From Arabidopsis thaliana (taxonomy: Eukaryota; Streptophyta; Magnoliopsida; Brassicales; Brassicaceae), in assembly GCF_000001735.4 (NCBI RefSeq), contig NC_003075.7:14323001-14387000 (forward strand): a stretch of 64,000 nucleotides of DNA, in the 5' to 3' direction. The notes under the pieces were generated by a model. It saw only the letters and a program-made list of their open reading frames with translations. It did not search any database and was not told the origin of the DNA. How positions within the stretch are numbered: the first letter of the stretch is position 1; each line of letters starts with the position of its first letter. The position numbers and the translations under genes were made by a program. Shown in pieces: positions 10,454-21,575 of this stretch.

Positions 10454-12332
10454 AAAACGAATTTTCTTGTTGGCAAACCAATTTCCTATACCCTGGAGGG
10501 AAAGAAGTACTCTTAAAAGCGGTGGCAATGGCTCTACCAACTTATACAATGGCATGCTTCCTTCTGCCCAAAACAGTATGTAAGCAAATAATCTCTGTTC
10601 TAGCTGATTTCTGGTGGAGAAATAAACAAGAGGCGAAAGGTATGCATTGGAAAGCGTGGGATCATTTGAGTTGTTATAAAGCGGAAGGAGGCATTGGATT
10701 TAAAGATATAGAGGCTTTTAATTTAGCCTTGCTTGGAAAGCAAATGTGGCGGATGCTTTCTCGACCAGAATCGTTAATGGCAAAGGTATTCAAGAGTAGG
10801 TACTTTCATAAATCTGACCCTTTGAATGCACCATTAGGATCAAGGCCATCTTTTGTTTGGAAAAGCATTCATGCATCTCAAGAAATTCTAAGGCAGGGTG
10901 CCAGAGCTGTTGTCGGGAATGGAGAGGATATTATCATTTGGAGGCATAAATGGCTAGATTCCAAACCAGCAAGTGCAGCCTTACGAATGCAGAGAGTTCC
11001 CCCTCAAGAATATGCTTCGGTATCCTCTATCTTAAAGGTGTCAGATTTAATAGATGAGAGTGGTAGAGAGTGGAGGAAAGACGTGATTGAGATGTTATTC
11101 CCGGAGGTGGAACGCAAATTAATAGGGGAACTTCGGCCAGGGGGAAGAAGAATTTTGGATAGTTACACTTGGGACTACACAAGCTCTGGAGACTACACGG
11201 TGAAATCTGGATATTGGGTGTTAACTCAAATCATCAATAAGAGGAGTAGTCCACAAGAAGTATCTGAACCGAGTCTAAACCCCATTTACCAAAAAATTTG
11301 GAAGAGCCAAACAAGCCCGAAGATACAACACTTTCTGTGGAAATGCTTAAGTAATTCCCTCCCTGTGGCTGGTGCCTTAGCGTATCGACATCTATCTAAG
11401 GAGTCAGCCTGCATAAGATGTCCATCATGTAAAGAAACGGTGAATCACTTGTTATTTAAGTGTACTTTTGCTAGATTAACGTGGGCTATCTCTTCTATAC
11501 CAATTCCACTGGGAGGGGAATGGGCTGATTCCATTTATGTCAATCTGTATTGGGTTTTTAATCTGGGAAATGGAAATCCTCAATGGGAGAAGGCTTCTCA
11601 ACTTGTACCTTGGTTACTGTGGCGCCTGTGGAAGAACAGAAATGAACTAGTCTTTAGAGGAAGAGAGTTTAATGCTCAAGAGGTATTGAGAAGAGCAGAA
11701 GACGACCTTGAGGAATGGAGAATTAGAACAGAGGCTGAAAGCTGTGGCACAAAGCCTCAAGTGAACAGAAGTTCTTGTGGAAGATGGAGGCCACCGCCAC
11801 ATCAATGGGTTAAATGCAACACGGATGCGACTTGGAATCGGGATAATGAGAGGTGTGGTATAGGATGGGTCCTCCGGAATGAGAAGGGAGAAGTGAAATG
11901 GATGGGAGCTAGAGCTTTACCGAAACTGAAATCTGTATTGGAAGCGGAACTAGAAGCGATGCGATGGGCAGTCCTTTCTTTAAGTCGGTTTCAATACAAT
12001 TATGTCATCTTTGAATCAGACTCACAGGTTTTGATAGAGATCTTGAACAATGACGAAATTTGGCCAAGCCTTAAGCCAACAATACAAGATCTGCAGAGGT
12101 TGCTCTCCCAGTTTACAGAGGTCAAGTTTGTGTTCATACCAAGAGAGGGAAACACATTGGCAGAAAGAGTAGCAAGGGAATCTCTTTCTTTTTTGAATTA
12201 TGATCCTAAGCTTTATTCTATTGTGCCTAGTTGGGCTAGAAGTAGTATGGATTGATATCTCTTTGTAAGAACGTTGGATAATTATTAGTTGTTGTTGAGC
12301 CAAAAAAAAAAAAAAAAAAAACGAATTTTCTT
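10454..12332 (+). mobile_element. 5'-truncated LINE (L1-type) insertion with TSD and poly(A)
   Basis: The body starts just after 10468 and ends in a poly(A) run of about 20 from 12302. The flanking direct repeat AAAACGAATTTTCTT is at 10454-10468 and again at 12318-12332 (its first As merge with the tail). Twelve bases, ACGAATTTTCTT, are unambiguous. Upstream of the ATG the frame is open back to the target duplication and translates to a typical plant-LINE reverse-transcriptase end (FLYPGGKEVLLKAVAMALPT), so the element is truncated within the RT thumb. The intact TSD indicates a fairly recent target-primed insertion. Confidence 0.9.
10528..12255 (+). CDS. LINE-derived zf-RVT / ribonuclease H-like protein
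   Basis: An uninterrupted 575-aa frame from the first ATG, matching what I recall as the putative RNase H protein At4g29090. It comprises the end of a plant LINE ORF2. Residues 1-60 are the RT C-terminal region (TMACFLLPK, FWW). A zf-RVT zinc-knuckle region lies at about 254-330 (IWKSQTSPKIQHFLWKCLS, then CIRCPSCK with HLLFKC). An RVT_3 RNase H domain spans about 428-560. Catalytic acids are visible: NTDAT (D near 431), AELEAM (E near 471) and FESDSQ (D near 495). The usual fourth acidic residue (VAD) reads LAERVAR, a Glu for Asp change. RT catalytic motifs are absent, so it cannot self-mobilise. No frameshift or stop occurs in 1.7 kb. Whether it is a domesticated gene or a young fossil cannot be decided from sequence alone. 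Confidence 0.85.
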   Translation: MALPTYTMACFLLPKTVCKQIISVLADFWWRNKQEAKGMHWKAWDHLSCYKAEGGIGFKDIEAFNLALLGKQMWRMLSRPESLMAKVFKSRYFHKSDPLNAPLGSRPSFVWKSIHASQEILRQGARAVVGNGEDIIIWRHKWLDSKPASAALRMQRVPPQEYASVSSILKVSDLIDESGREWRKDVIEMLFPEVERKLIGELRPGGRRILDSYTWDYTSSGDYTVKSGYWVLTQIINKRSSPQEVSEPSLNPIYQKIWKSQTSPKIQHFLWKCLSNSLPVAGALAYRHLSKESACIRCPSCKETVNHLLFKCTFARLTWAISSIPIPLGGEWADSIYVNLYWVFNLGNGNPQWEKASQLVPWLLWRLWKNRNELVFRGREFNAQEVLRRAEDDLEEWRIRTEAESCGTKPQVNRSSCGRWRPPPHQWVKCNTDATWNRDNERCGIGWVLRNEKGEVKWMGARALPKLKSVLEAELEAMRWAVLSLSRFQYNYVIFESDSQVLIEILNNDEIWPSLKPTIQDLQRLLSQFTEVKFVFIPREGNTLAERVARESLSFLNYDPKLYSIVPSWARSSMD

Positions 12333-12580
12333 TAGAAGAAATACCAATGATTAAGATATCTATCATATGCGAAGCTCTAACATAGAAATCAGCTCAAATC
12401 AAGAAGTCACATTTGTATCATCACAAATCCACAACATAGAAATCAGTTCTATCATGGAAATAATGAATGTACAAAGAAAATTTTCTCCACTACACTCATA
12501 AGTAGAAACCGTTATATGAGTTATAGTATGCATAGTCAAAAACTAGCATGCAACAGTGATCTTTAAAACAGACTGTTGAA

Positions 12581-12680
12581 AAATGGTAAAAATTAACATG
12601 AATATTAACAGATTGGTATGTTTTTCAATGTATTTGGATGTGTTTGTTCTTTTTTCTCATTTTTACATTTAATGCAAGTT

Positions 12681-12736
<56 letters not shown>

Positions 12737-12915
12737 ATTAAAAGATGTCTAACCGATTATTTGTTTAGCCGTGTTACCATCCACAAAAGTAGTTGTCTAC
12801 CTTTGTAGGCGAGGAAAGTAATTAGAGTTCAATGAGTGGAGAAAAAACTGCAAAAGAAAACATTTAATAATAATTAGTACCAATCTGTTGATATTCATGT
12901 TAATTTAAAACATTT
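12581..12915. mobile_element. MITE-like element with about 38-bp inverted termini and AT-microsatellite core
   Basis: The segment 12591-12618 is the reverse complement of 12878-12905 with one mismatch in 28 (core AACAGATTGGTA / TACCAATCTGTT). Pairing continues outward for about 10 more bases with partial matches, to 12581 and 12915. The interior is about 260 bp, has no ORF, and includes a TA run at 12685-12733. Terminal inverted repeats around a short non-coding core are typical of MITEs or fold-back elements. I could not identify a target-site duplication, so the superfamily is open. Confidence 0.6.
12685..12733. repeat. (TA)n microsatellite
   Basis: About 49 bases of uninterrupted TA repeats lie inside the inverted-repeat element. 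Confidence 0.95.
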
Positions 12916-13323
12916 ATATATATGAAGACAAAACAACAAATAAAAAAACACAAAAGGCATGATTTTAGGGGTTTTGGGATCTGTAGCTTAATCACACTTA
13001 TTCTTTAATTTATATGTTAATTATTGAGAGTGATTGAATTATATTTTTTAATAATCTATGGCCACTGAGATGTGGTCTACCAATAAATTCTTTGTCAATT
13101 ATATATACAGATAAATCATATATGAAAAAAACAATTATAGATAAATCATACATATACTTAATTCAAACATAGATGCTAATTATAACTGAAAGAGTTTACC
13201 CATGGTTCTACAACAAAACATATAATTGCTTTACAAACACATTTGATATTAAATTGTTTTAGTTCTATTAACATCACTTCAATTTTCACCTCAGGTAAAA
13301 CGCTTTTTTGTTTTGACTAATTT

Positions 13324-13346
13324 GGGGGGGGGGGGGGGGGGGGGGG
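13324..13346. repeat. (G)23 homopolymer
   Basis: A run of 23 G in otherwise AT-rich DNA. Such runs are rare in plant genomes, can form G-quadruplexes and are very prone to length variation and sequencing error, so the exact count should be treated with caution. Confidence 0.9.
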
Positions 13347-14120
13347 ACTTGTACTAAAATTTAACAATGTGTGGGATACATAATAGTAAACGTTATGCGC
13401 AGAAGAATCCAATTGATCGAACAGCATTTGATGGGGCAATAAACGAAGTGTGTTATAGATTTGAGAATGGAGTAAGAAGTTGCATTTGCAAGTTTAAAAA
13501 CGGCCTATTTTCGTCATATATTTACTTCAAGTAGAAATTCACATATCCGTAAACAAATTCACAAACGATGACGGCAACTTATATTTTAATGTAGATAATT
13601 AATTTCACAAGTCGTGCCAATACGACAATTGTGTCGGCTTCCTTCCCTTTAAAAATGTTTATCTTTTCCTTTTTAAATTATTGTTTCTGCTTAGAAAAGT
13701 ATCCTTTTCACAGTTAAAGACTTAAAGCCGATACATATTATTGAAATAAAATAGACACAAAGTTAAGTAGATGTATTATTATGTATACATGTTATCGGGA
13801 TATAAAAAATATGATGGAGCGTAGGATAAATGTATTTAAAATCTTATTTTATCATCTATGTCATTAAGATGCATTTAATTTTTCTCTGAAATGTGAGTGA
13901 TTAGAACAATTTAAACATATGGATATAACTTTCATGAATGTGATACCGAAGACAAACACGAAAATGTATACTATTTGATGATATGCAGATTCAGTTGACA
14001 ACTCTTTAAAGTTTCTTAACATAACAAAGTGAGCGTAGAATGAAAGCGAATTCAATGACTGAGATTATTTAAGCGTGTAGATCCATAGAAAGAGGTGGTC
14101 GATACGTAACAAACTAACAA

Positions 14121-14121
14121 T

Positions 14122-14152
<31 letters not shown>
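14121..14152. repeat. compound (CA)n(TA)n microsatellite
   Basis: A short CA tract runs directly into a TA tract. Confidence 0.9.
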
Positions 14153-15628
14153 ATATGTATTATTAAATAAAATCTTACAAATGATATAATTCATTTAGAG
14201 TTATATTATCTATTTACGTATATTTTGCAATATCTCTAGATTTAATCTTCTACTCCAAAAGTATAGTACATGCTTACTTTACAAAAGAAAAGGGAGCTAA
14301 TTTTTGAAAATTCTTGTGGATTGTGATTGTTCAATTATATACATAACTACAAAGACATACGGGCATATATCCCACAAAACGTCTCAAAATTCTCTTACGT
14401 AAATAAATTAATTTACAAATATATATATATATATATAGTTTTGTTTATAGTTTTGTACGTTTCGTATATTTACTACTATAGTTATATACTTTACTATAGA
14501 CTTAATTAATAGCATATATTGAAAGCTTTATACAACCAAGAATTATACTCACAACAAATTTGGTTAGTCCATGTTATAATCAAATTTAAACGAATTAGAT
14601 TCTGTTATCTACCTCCAATTTTAGTCTTCTTAAATGCATGACTAGAAGTAAACAAATAATCTGAGTTTTTTTAATTAACAATATGTCATATGTGGATTTA
14701 ATAATACGTTGTATTACAATGACAGTACGTATTAACTCAAATTACTATGTTAGCTCTTGGTTAATAAAGAATTTGAGTTCATATAAAGAAAAAGTATATA
14801 AGTAATTTTGAAAATAAAATAAAATAGGGGTGATGGAGGAAGACAAGAAAGAGGAATTTGGTGCTTGGTGTTTGTTTGTAAGCATTAAATAATAAAAGGA
14901 GAAGAACTAAGAAACATTAAATAAGGAAGAGAATAAATATGGGAAGAAACGACACTTCCTCTCCGACAAAGATTTTGGAAGCGTGTTAGAAAGAAAACTC
15001 AACCCTATTTGAATCGGAAGGACCAATTTGACTGTGGACCAAATTGTTAGCATTAGATTTGATCCCACAGTTTAAGACTTCCAATTACTATAATTTAGTC
15101 GGTAAATTTTGTAGACTATTTTTTTTGAAAAAATATTGTTCTAAGACATGCGAGTATTCTGTTAATATAATTATTACTTTTTATATAATAGAGAACTCCA
15201 ATTGTTGAAACAGATTAAAACAAAGATTTGGTGTAGAAGATGATCAAATATTACATGAAAGAAAATTCTGTAGTTCATTCTTGTATATTTTTATAAGATA
15301 TTTAGTTATATTATTTATTTGAATGAAGAAAGAAACAAACAAAAATGTAATATTTTGAGATGTCTAAGGAGTATTAAGATGTCCAGACTAACTTTAAATT
15401 TTTCTCCGAAGATTTATTTTGAGATTTTTTTTCGTTTTAATATTTTTGATCAGTTTATGACGATAATAAAAATAAACGAAACTTTTCTTAAATCTATAGT
15501 TGGGAAAGTGATTGATTTTCGTAAAAACCATTTTCCAACTAATATAACATATGATAGGAAAGTAGTCAGAAAAATCTTACAAAAATGTGCATGGAAATGG
15601 TGGAATTTACAGGTAGCATTACACATAA

Positions 15629-15905
15629 TCATTTCATCATTAAATGCTAAGTTTATCCACCATATTGGCTTGGTTACAGAGTCTAAATAGAAATTGCAAG
15701 AGTTACATCCTAGTTTTGTCAAACTTTGGACTACACTATTACAGTTTCGCCTCTTGTAAAGAAAAATCGTTGAAGAGAATTTCGATGACCAGTTGTGAAT
15801 GTCCTGGACTAAGTTAAAGATCTCACTTCTAGTTGTAGTCCCGGTAATAAATACGAAATATAGGATTGTATTGTATTGTATGTTTTCTGACTCGTATATT
15901 ACAAG
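15629..15905 (-). pseudogene. decayed RNase H-domain (RVT_3-like) relic
   Basis: On the minus strand a 162-codon open frame (15938-15450) includes a segment that aligns by eye to the C-terminal half of plant retroelement-type RNase H domains. It has a degenerate ESEN where FESDS is expected (about 15900), SEIFNLVQDIHNWSSKFSS for the helix after it, FLYKRRNCNSVVQSLTKLG for the conserved R-x-x-N-x-x-A-D-x-L-A-K block with its Asp lost, and a trailing PIWWINLAF resembling the usual PPxWL tail. Key acids are missing and there is no start, so it is a fossil. It differs from the LINE ORF at 10.5 kb and is not a recent copy of it. The assignment rests on motif memory. Confidence 0.5.
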
Positions 15906-15938
15906 TATATGTAAGGATTTCTTGGAAATTGAAATCAC

Positions 15939-18000
15939 TGGGAAACAGAATATTAGGGATCTCCAAACCCTAGGACATTGATTCCTTCGAGATTACTGGT
16001 CTTCTTCGTTGTAGGCAAAAAAAAATGGTATTTATTGTTAATTTGTATTTTTCTGATCATGCTTGGACAAAAAAAATGACTCGTTCAGGTTAGAATTTAA
16101 AATTAAGTGTATGCGTCATATGACACAATGCTCTCGTCATCTTGTGTCTAACAGAGTGAAATAAAGAACGAACAATTGTTTGTATACACACAAATACAAT
16201 CGCACCTACATGTGCACATATTTTATTACGCTTATCTATAGAAAACTGTTTGATACATTTTTTCATTCTAAAGTAAATACACAATCCAAAAAATACTATG
16301 TCATGTTAAGAATGTTTAGTATATCTATTTATTTTAGGACAAGGAACATTTAACATATAGTAAACAGTTTTAACAAAATTTCTCTGATTTGAAATATATT
16401 TTTTATATTATCAGTAAAAAGAAAACTGTAAAGGTAATTATAGTCGTTGATTAAGATTATACTTAGTTTTTTAAAATAACATGTTTTAAAAATTTTGCAA
16501 AATAAGTTTTTTTTTTTACATGTCTCATAATTTTTGTCCTCAGTTTATGTTAAAAATATTTTGTTATTTTGATACTAACATCTTCCATACGCTGAAAACA
16601 TCTTTGAGAATATTTTTCAAAACACAATATACAAAAATCCACAGTGACTTTATTCCACGATGAAATGATATCAAGACATATATGTTCTTACCTTTACCTT
16701 TCAACGAAAATGAGAGAAAAAATATATATATATAGTATCACTTTTAGAAAATGTTTTTTTTTGCTAATTAATTATTATATAAAAATGTTGAGAGCAACTT
16801 GATCATATATGTAATAAAGTCGCAGTGAAAAAAAAAATGTAATAAAGTCGCATACCGACGTTGTGACTCGTTTTTATGTAATTGATTAGTTAAGTACAGA
16901 GTTCGTTAGATGTATTTGCATTGTTACAATTACAGAAAACCCTACGCAACACAATTCAGTACTTTTTACGTCAGCAAAAATAGAATCTTTCGTTGAAAAT
17001 AATACCAGAATCGTTCTTGTCTTTAATTTTCTTACCTTTTTGTAATTGGATATGATTTTTGACTATGGAATTATTATTATTTTATTCTATAAAATTATAG
17101 TTTTTATTATTGGAATCATTTATAAATGCTATTACTCAGTGTTCTTTAAAGTCCATACTAACGAATTCAAGTACTTATTTAACAAAACAAAACAAACAAA
17201 TACTAATAAACTAAAAGTACAAACATTACTATGTTATTAAAAAAAGCATATAGCTGCGTGATTTTAAAGGTATATGTGACATATAATACAACGACGCCGT
17301 CGTATTTTATTGAATTTTTTTGTCACTTTTAATTAGTATACAGTGAGGAAATAAGCAAAAAGAAAGAAAAAAATATTGTTGGCTCGGCTAGTACCTATAA
17401 ATAAAAACACTAGTATTTGGCCCAGGATATAATCATTGCAAGTTTAGAACTAGTTAGCTAATCTAAACCGTTAGATCAAAGAAGCAATCTTACTAATCAG
17501 AAAAACAAAATTCAACAAGTTACAAGAATGAAAAAAATAGGGATAAAAAAAAGGATAATTCATTTACATTCGATCAAAAGGCGAATGCATAGATCATAGA
17601 TGCAAGACACTTGTGAGTTGTGATATAACCAAAAATTTATTTAATTATATGTAATATATATTCGAAAAATTTATACACCGTATATAAAATATTCGAATAA
17701 TCCTTTTCTTTGATTTAAAAATATTTTCTGCTTGTTTTCTCAACTCATGTATTAATTTAAATAATAAAAGTAGCTACCACCTTTCTCTGCCCCACTTTAA
17801 GATAAAGCTAAAGCATGGAAAAAAGCATGGGAAAAAAGTAAATATATGATATACAATCAAATAAATCTAAAAAAATAGAAAAGAAAAATTAAAGGAACGA
17901 AAAAAAGAGGGAGGAAAAAGACAAAATTAAAAAACAAAAATAAAAATTCCAAAAAAATTAACATCACATGTTATCAAATGAGATCAAAATTTAAGTTAGT
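15939..18000. other. gene-free intergenic DNA upstream of bHLH68
   Basis: AT-rich, with several oligo(A)/oligo(T) runs, one of them the TSD-flanked insert at 16809-16852. From about 18010 a CT- and AG-rich leader precedes bHLH68. Confidence 0.5.
16809..16852 (+). repeat. oligo(A) micro-insert in a perfect 16-bp direct repeat
   Basis: ATGTAATAAAGTCGCA occurs at 16809-16824 and 16837-16852. Between the copies lie only GTG and nine A. The arrangement (repeat, short head, A-run, repeat) matches a tiny target-primed retro-insertion. Confidence 0.75.
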
Positions 18001-18139
18001 TTTGAGTTTTCTCTCTCTTTCTCTTCTCTAAAACTACTTAAGCTAAAGAATCAAACACTTCTCAACGTTTCTCCAAAGCCTCTGATTAGTAAACACATAA
18101 AGAGATCTATAGAGAGAGAGAGAGTAGAGATAAAAGGTG

Positions 18140-21100
18140 ATGAATAGAGGTGTGTTGGAGAGTTCGCCGGTTCAGCAGCTGATGGCAGCCGGAAACCCTA
18201 ATTGGTGGAACGTAAGCGGCGGCATGAGGCCACCACCACCGTTGATGGGTCATCAGCAGGCGCCGTTGCCACCACATATGACTCCTAATAACAATTATCT
18301 CCGACCACGGATGATGCCCACTCCCTTCCCGCACTTCTTGCCATCTCCGGCGACTTCTTCTTCTTCCTCTTCTTCTTCACCGTCTTTGCCTAATAACCCT
18401 AATCTCTCTTCTTGGCTTGAAAGCAATGATCTCCCTCCTGAGTCTTGGAGCCTTAGCCAACTTCTTTTGTAACTATCCCTCTATCTCTCTCCCTCTATAA
18501 ATATTCCAAAATGAAATATTCTCTATACGCACATGACATGATCTTGTGTTTACTTACTAGTTCACTCTTTGTTTTCTCGTGTGTTGCTACTTAGTCCTAA
18601 TTACCTTTTTGTTATACGTATATACGTATATACATGTATGTGTTTGTATTTTAAGTATCAAACAAACAATCTAATATTTTGGATATTTTCTTTGTGAACT
18701 TAGGGGTGGATTGATGATGGGAGAGGAAGAGAGATTGGAGATGATGAACCATCATAATCATCATGATGAACAACAACACCATGGTTTTCAAGGGAAGATA
18801 AGATTGGAGAATTGGGAAGAACAAGTGTTAAGCCACCAACAAGCTTCCATGGTGGCTGTTGACATCAAACAAGAGGGTAACATTAACAACAACAATGGCT
18901 ATGTCATATCTTCCCCGAACTCACCTCCTAACAAATCTTGTGTTACAACAACTACCACAACAAGCCTCAATAGTAACGACGATAACATCAACAACAATAA
19001 TAATATGTTGGATTTCTCTAGCAATCACAATGGTCTTCACTTGTCAGAAGGGAGACACACTCCTCCGGATCGATCCTCTGAGGTAACACTTTTTCCACAT
19101 CTCAGAGATTTTGATAATATACGGAAAAAGCTCGGAAATAATATCTAGTTTTACACATAAATTAGTAAACACATCAACTACTATGAAAAAGTGAAATCTA
19201 AAACGTCATTTAAAAAGATCAGGACAACATATTTTATTTTAAGGTTTGGATCTAAATTCAACACGCAACCAGGATGAGTTTTGCTCTGAATTTTTTTTGA
19301 TTAAATGACTAATTGATCTTTGTTTTGTTTGTTATCTATATATGTGATGCAGTGTAACAGCTTAGAGATTGGTGGGTCTACTAATAAGAAGCCAAGGCTC
19401 CAACCTTCTCCTTCGTCACAATCAACCCTCAAGGTAACTAATTGATTATATCAACGAAACTTTGGATAACTTATATAACGTTTTCTGTATATAAATTCCC
19501 TCCCTGACATCATACTAACAAAACAAAAACACAAACACAAAGGAGAACAGAAGAAGCAAACAAAACAGAATGGGCACAGAATAAGCTGTGTGGTTTTGTG
19601 TTTTGTAACTCTTTTGTTCTCTCCTGTTTTGTCTTCTTCTTCATTCTTCAATATTCCTTTCCTCTCTTTATTTCATAAAAATCAAACTTAAATTAATAAA
19701 TTTCAACATTCTCCTTAGAATTAGACGACACTATATGTAATAAATTTTATTTTATAGAATATGGACATTTTGAGAGATTTCAAAGTTCTGTCAAAAAAAA
19801 AAAGAGATTTAAAAGTTTTGTTTTTTTCTGTAACTTGTTTTGAAACGTAGAAATGGAAGAGTCGCATTAGACATTGGATTCAATAATATCATGATAATTA
19901 TATATACTAGTGAAAGTAAAATAATTGTTTATCACTTGTACATGCTAAGTAAGCACGTTTTCTCTATGCATGGTAATTAGTAAAAATAATATGACCACAC
20001 ATGCACATATATATAGAAAGCTTTTTAATTGATGCTATTAATTAATCTATGGTGGTAATTAAAGGTGAGAAAGGAGAAACTAGGAGGCCGAATCGCAGCG
20101 CTTCATCAGCTAGTATCTCCATTTGGAAAGGTAAAGATCGATTCCATTAACAAATCAAATTTATTAATGTCGTCTAATATTCCTCTATCAAATCAACTTT
20201 TAACATTAATTGTGGAGATTTTTTTAGTTTCATTCTTGTTAATCTAAAATCTAAATCATTCTTCATCCCTTTTTACCCATCTTTTGCAGACTGACACAGC
20301 CTCTGTCCTGTCGGAAGCTATTGGATACATTAGATTCCTTCAGAGTCAAATTGAGGTGTGACTCGTCTTTTCCAAACTCCAAATATTCTCATTCAGTAAA
20401 ATAAAAATAATGCTTATGATTACTCCGTTTACCAAAAAAAAAAAGAAGAAAAAAAGGTTGTGATTACTGAGAAATAAATTACAGAATAAAGCATAATGAT
20501 ATTATATAAGAAAGAATAAAGATAGTAGTATAAAGTTTTGTTCTCTCCATGTTAAGTAATATTTGATTGATGTGATTATATATAAAGTATTTATGACTTT
20601 TTGCAACTGTTGCACTGTTGCAGGCTCTGAGTCATCCATACTTTGGTACGACTGCCTCGGGGAATATGAGGCACCAACAACATGTAAGTAGCAAATTTTC
20701 GTATATATACTGATATACACAAACAAATCATCATGCTATCGTTTTATACCCTTAACTTCTTCTTTTTCGATAACCTACACGAAACTTTTTATACTTATAT
20801 ATTATCTCTTAAGTCTTAACTATGGTTTATATGAATAGTTGCAAGGAGATAGGAGTTGCATATTTCCTGAGGACCCTGGTCAGGTACGTCCATTTTTTCT
20901 TGGTCACTATACTTTTAATATATAATTAGAGTCACTATACTTTTTATTGGATCAATTGAATCCAAATCTAAAAAATGTGGACAGCTTTAGTTTCCAAAAT
21001 TTATCCTTTTTTTTCTTTTGTTTTTTTTCTTTTCTACTGTTTTCTTTAAAGTAAAGTTGGATTAATATTAAAAGATGCAGCGGCCAGCTTTTTTTTCACC

Positions 21101-21575
21101 CTCCCTTACATTATTATAAACCAAAAAAGTTCGTTAAAACCAACAAAGCCACTAAATTTATTTAAATATCAACTTTTTCTCCTTACTTGTTTTCTTCATC
21201 TAAGTGAAATTCAAATTCCTTTGGCGGGGTTTTATATATGCTTTTCACTAGGGGAAATTCAATGATTTTTTTTCTTATCACCTCTTTATATAGGTGTTAG
21301 AGAACATGTGTTTACTTTTTTTGTTAATCAATGCTATATATCATGATTGTTTTTTTTTTTTTTTGATATGGTTTTAGCTCGTGAACGATCAGTGCATGAA
21401 GAGAAGAGGAGCTTCGTCGTCATCTACGGACAATCAAAATGCAAGTGAAGAGCCTAAGAAAGATCTGAGAAGTCGAGGTTTATGTCTTGTCCCAATCTCA
21501 TGCACACTCCAAGTAGGCAGCGACAACGGCGCGGACTATTGGGCTCCAGCACTTGGCTCCGCCGGTTTCCATTGA
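18140..21575 (+). CDS. BHLH68: bHLH transcription factor bHLH68 (8 coding exons)
   Basis: Nuclear basic helix-loop-helix factor; the sequence matches my memory of AtbHLH68 (At4g29100). Coding exons: 18140-18468, 18704-19082, 19353-19433, 20065-20130, 20290-20355, 20624-20683, 20839-20883 and 21378-21575, all GT..AG, totalling 1224 nt and 407 aa. The first two exons encode a long low-complexity N-terminus rich in Pro, Ser, Asn, His and Gln. Exons 3-6 encode the DNA-binding and dimerisation part: [20 protein letters not shown] (basic region and helix 1), the loop FGKTDTAS, and helix 2 [20 protein letters not shown]. The basic region lacks the canonical His-Glu-Arg of E-box binders, as in the atypical subgroup with bHLH110/112/123. 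The C-terminus includes [14 protein letters not shown], a conserved block of this subgroup. An AG-rich leader precedes the ATG. Confidence 0.96.
19773..19817 (+). repeat. oligo(A) micro-insert in a 15-bp direct repeat (bHLH68 intron 3)
   Basis: AGAGATTTCAAAGTT at 19773-19787 and AGAGATTTAAAAGTT at 19803-19817 (one mismatch) flank CTGTC followed by about ten A, within the third intron of bHLH68. Confidence 0.6.
20416..20470 (+). repeat. oligo(A) micro-insert in a short direct repeat (bHLH68 intron 5)
   Basis: TGATTACT is repeated (near 20417-20424 and 20461-20468; the match extends to 11 bp with one mismatch). The copies flank CCGTTTACC followed by A-rich sequence broken by a few G. Confidence 0.4.

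Larger units (their letters stand above)
12916..15628. other. gene-free DNA with simple repeats
   Basis: It holds a G homopolymer (13324-13346), a CA/TA run (14121-14152) and AT-rich stretches. A diverged direct repeat (13096-13120 and 13132-13150) surrounds a short A-run. No supportable gene was seen. Confidence 0.5.

Noticed and set aside
15319..15690. Plus-strand 123-codon frame
   Set aside because: It lies opposite the RNase H relic, is AT-rich and low in complexity, and matches no family. It is a shadow.
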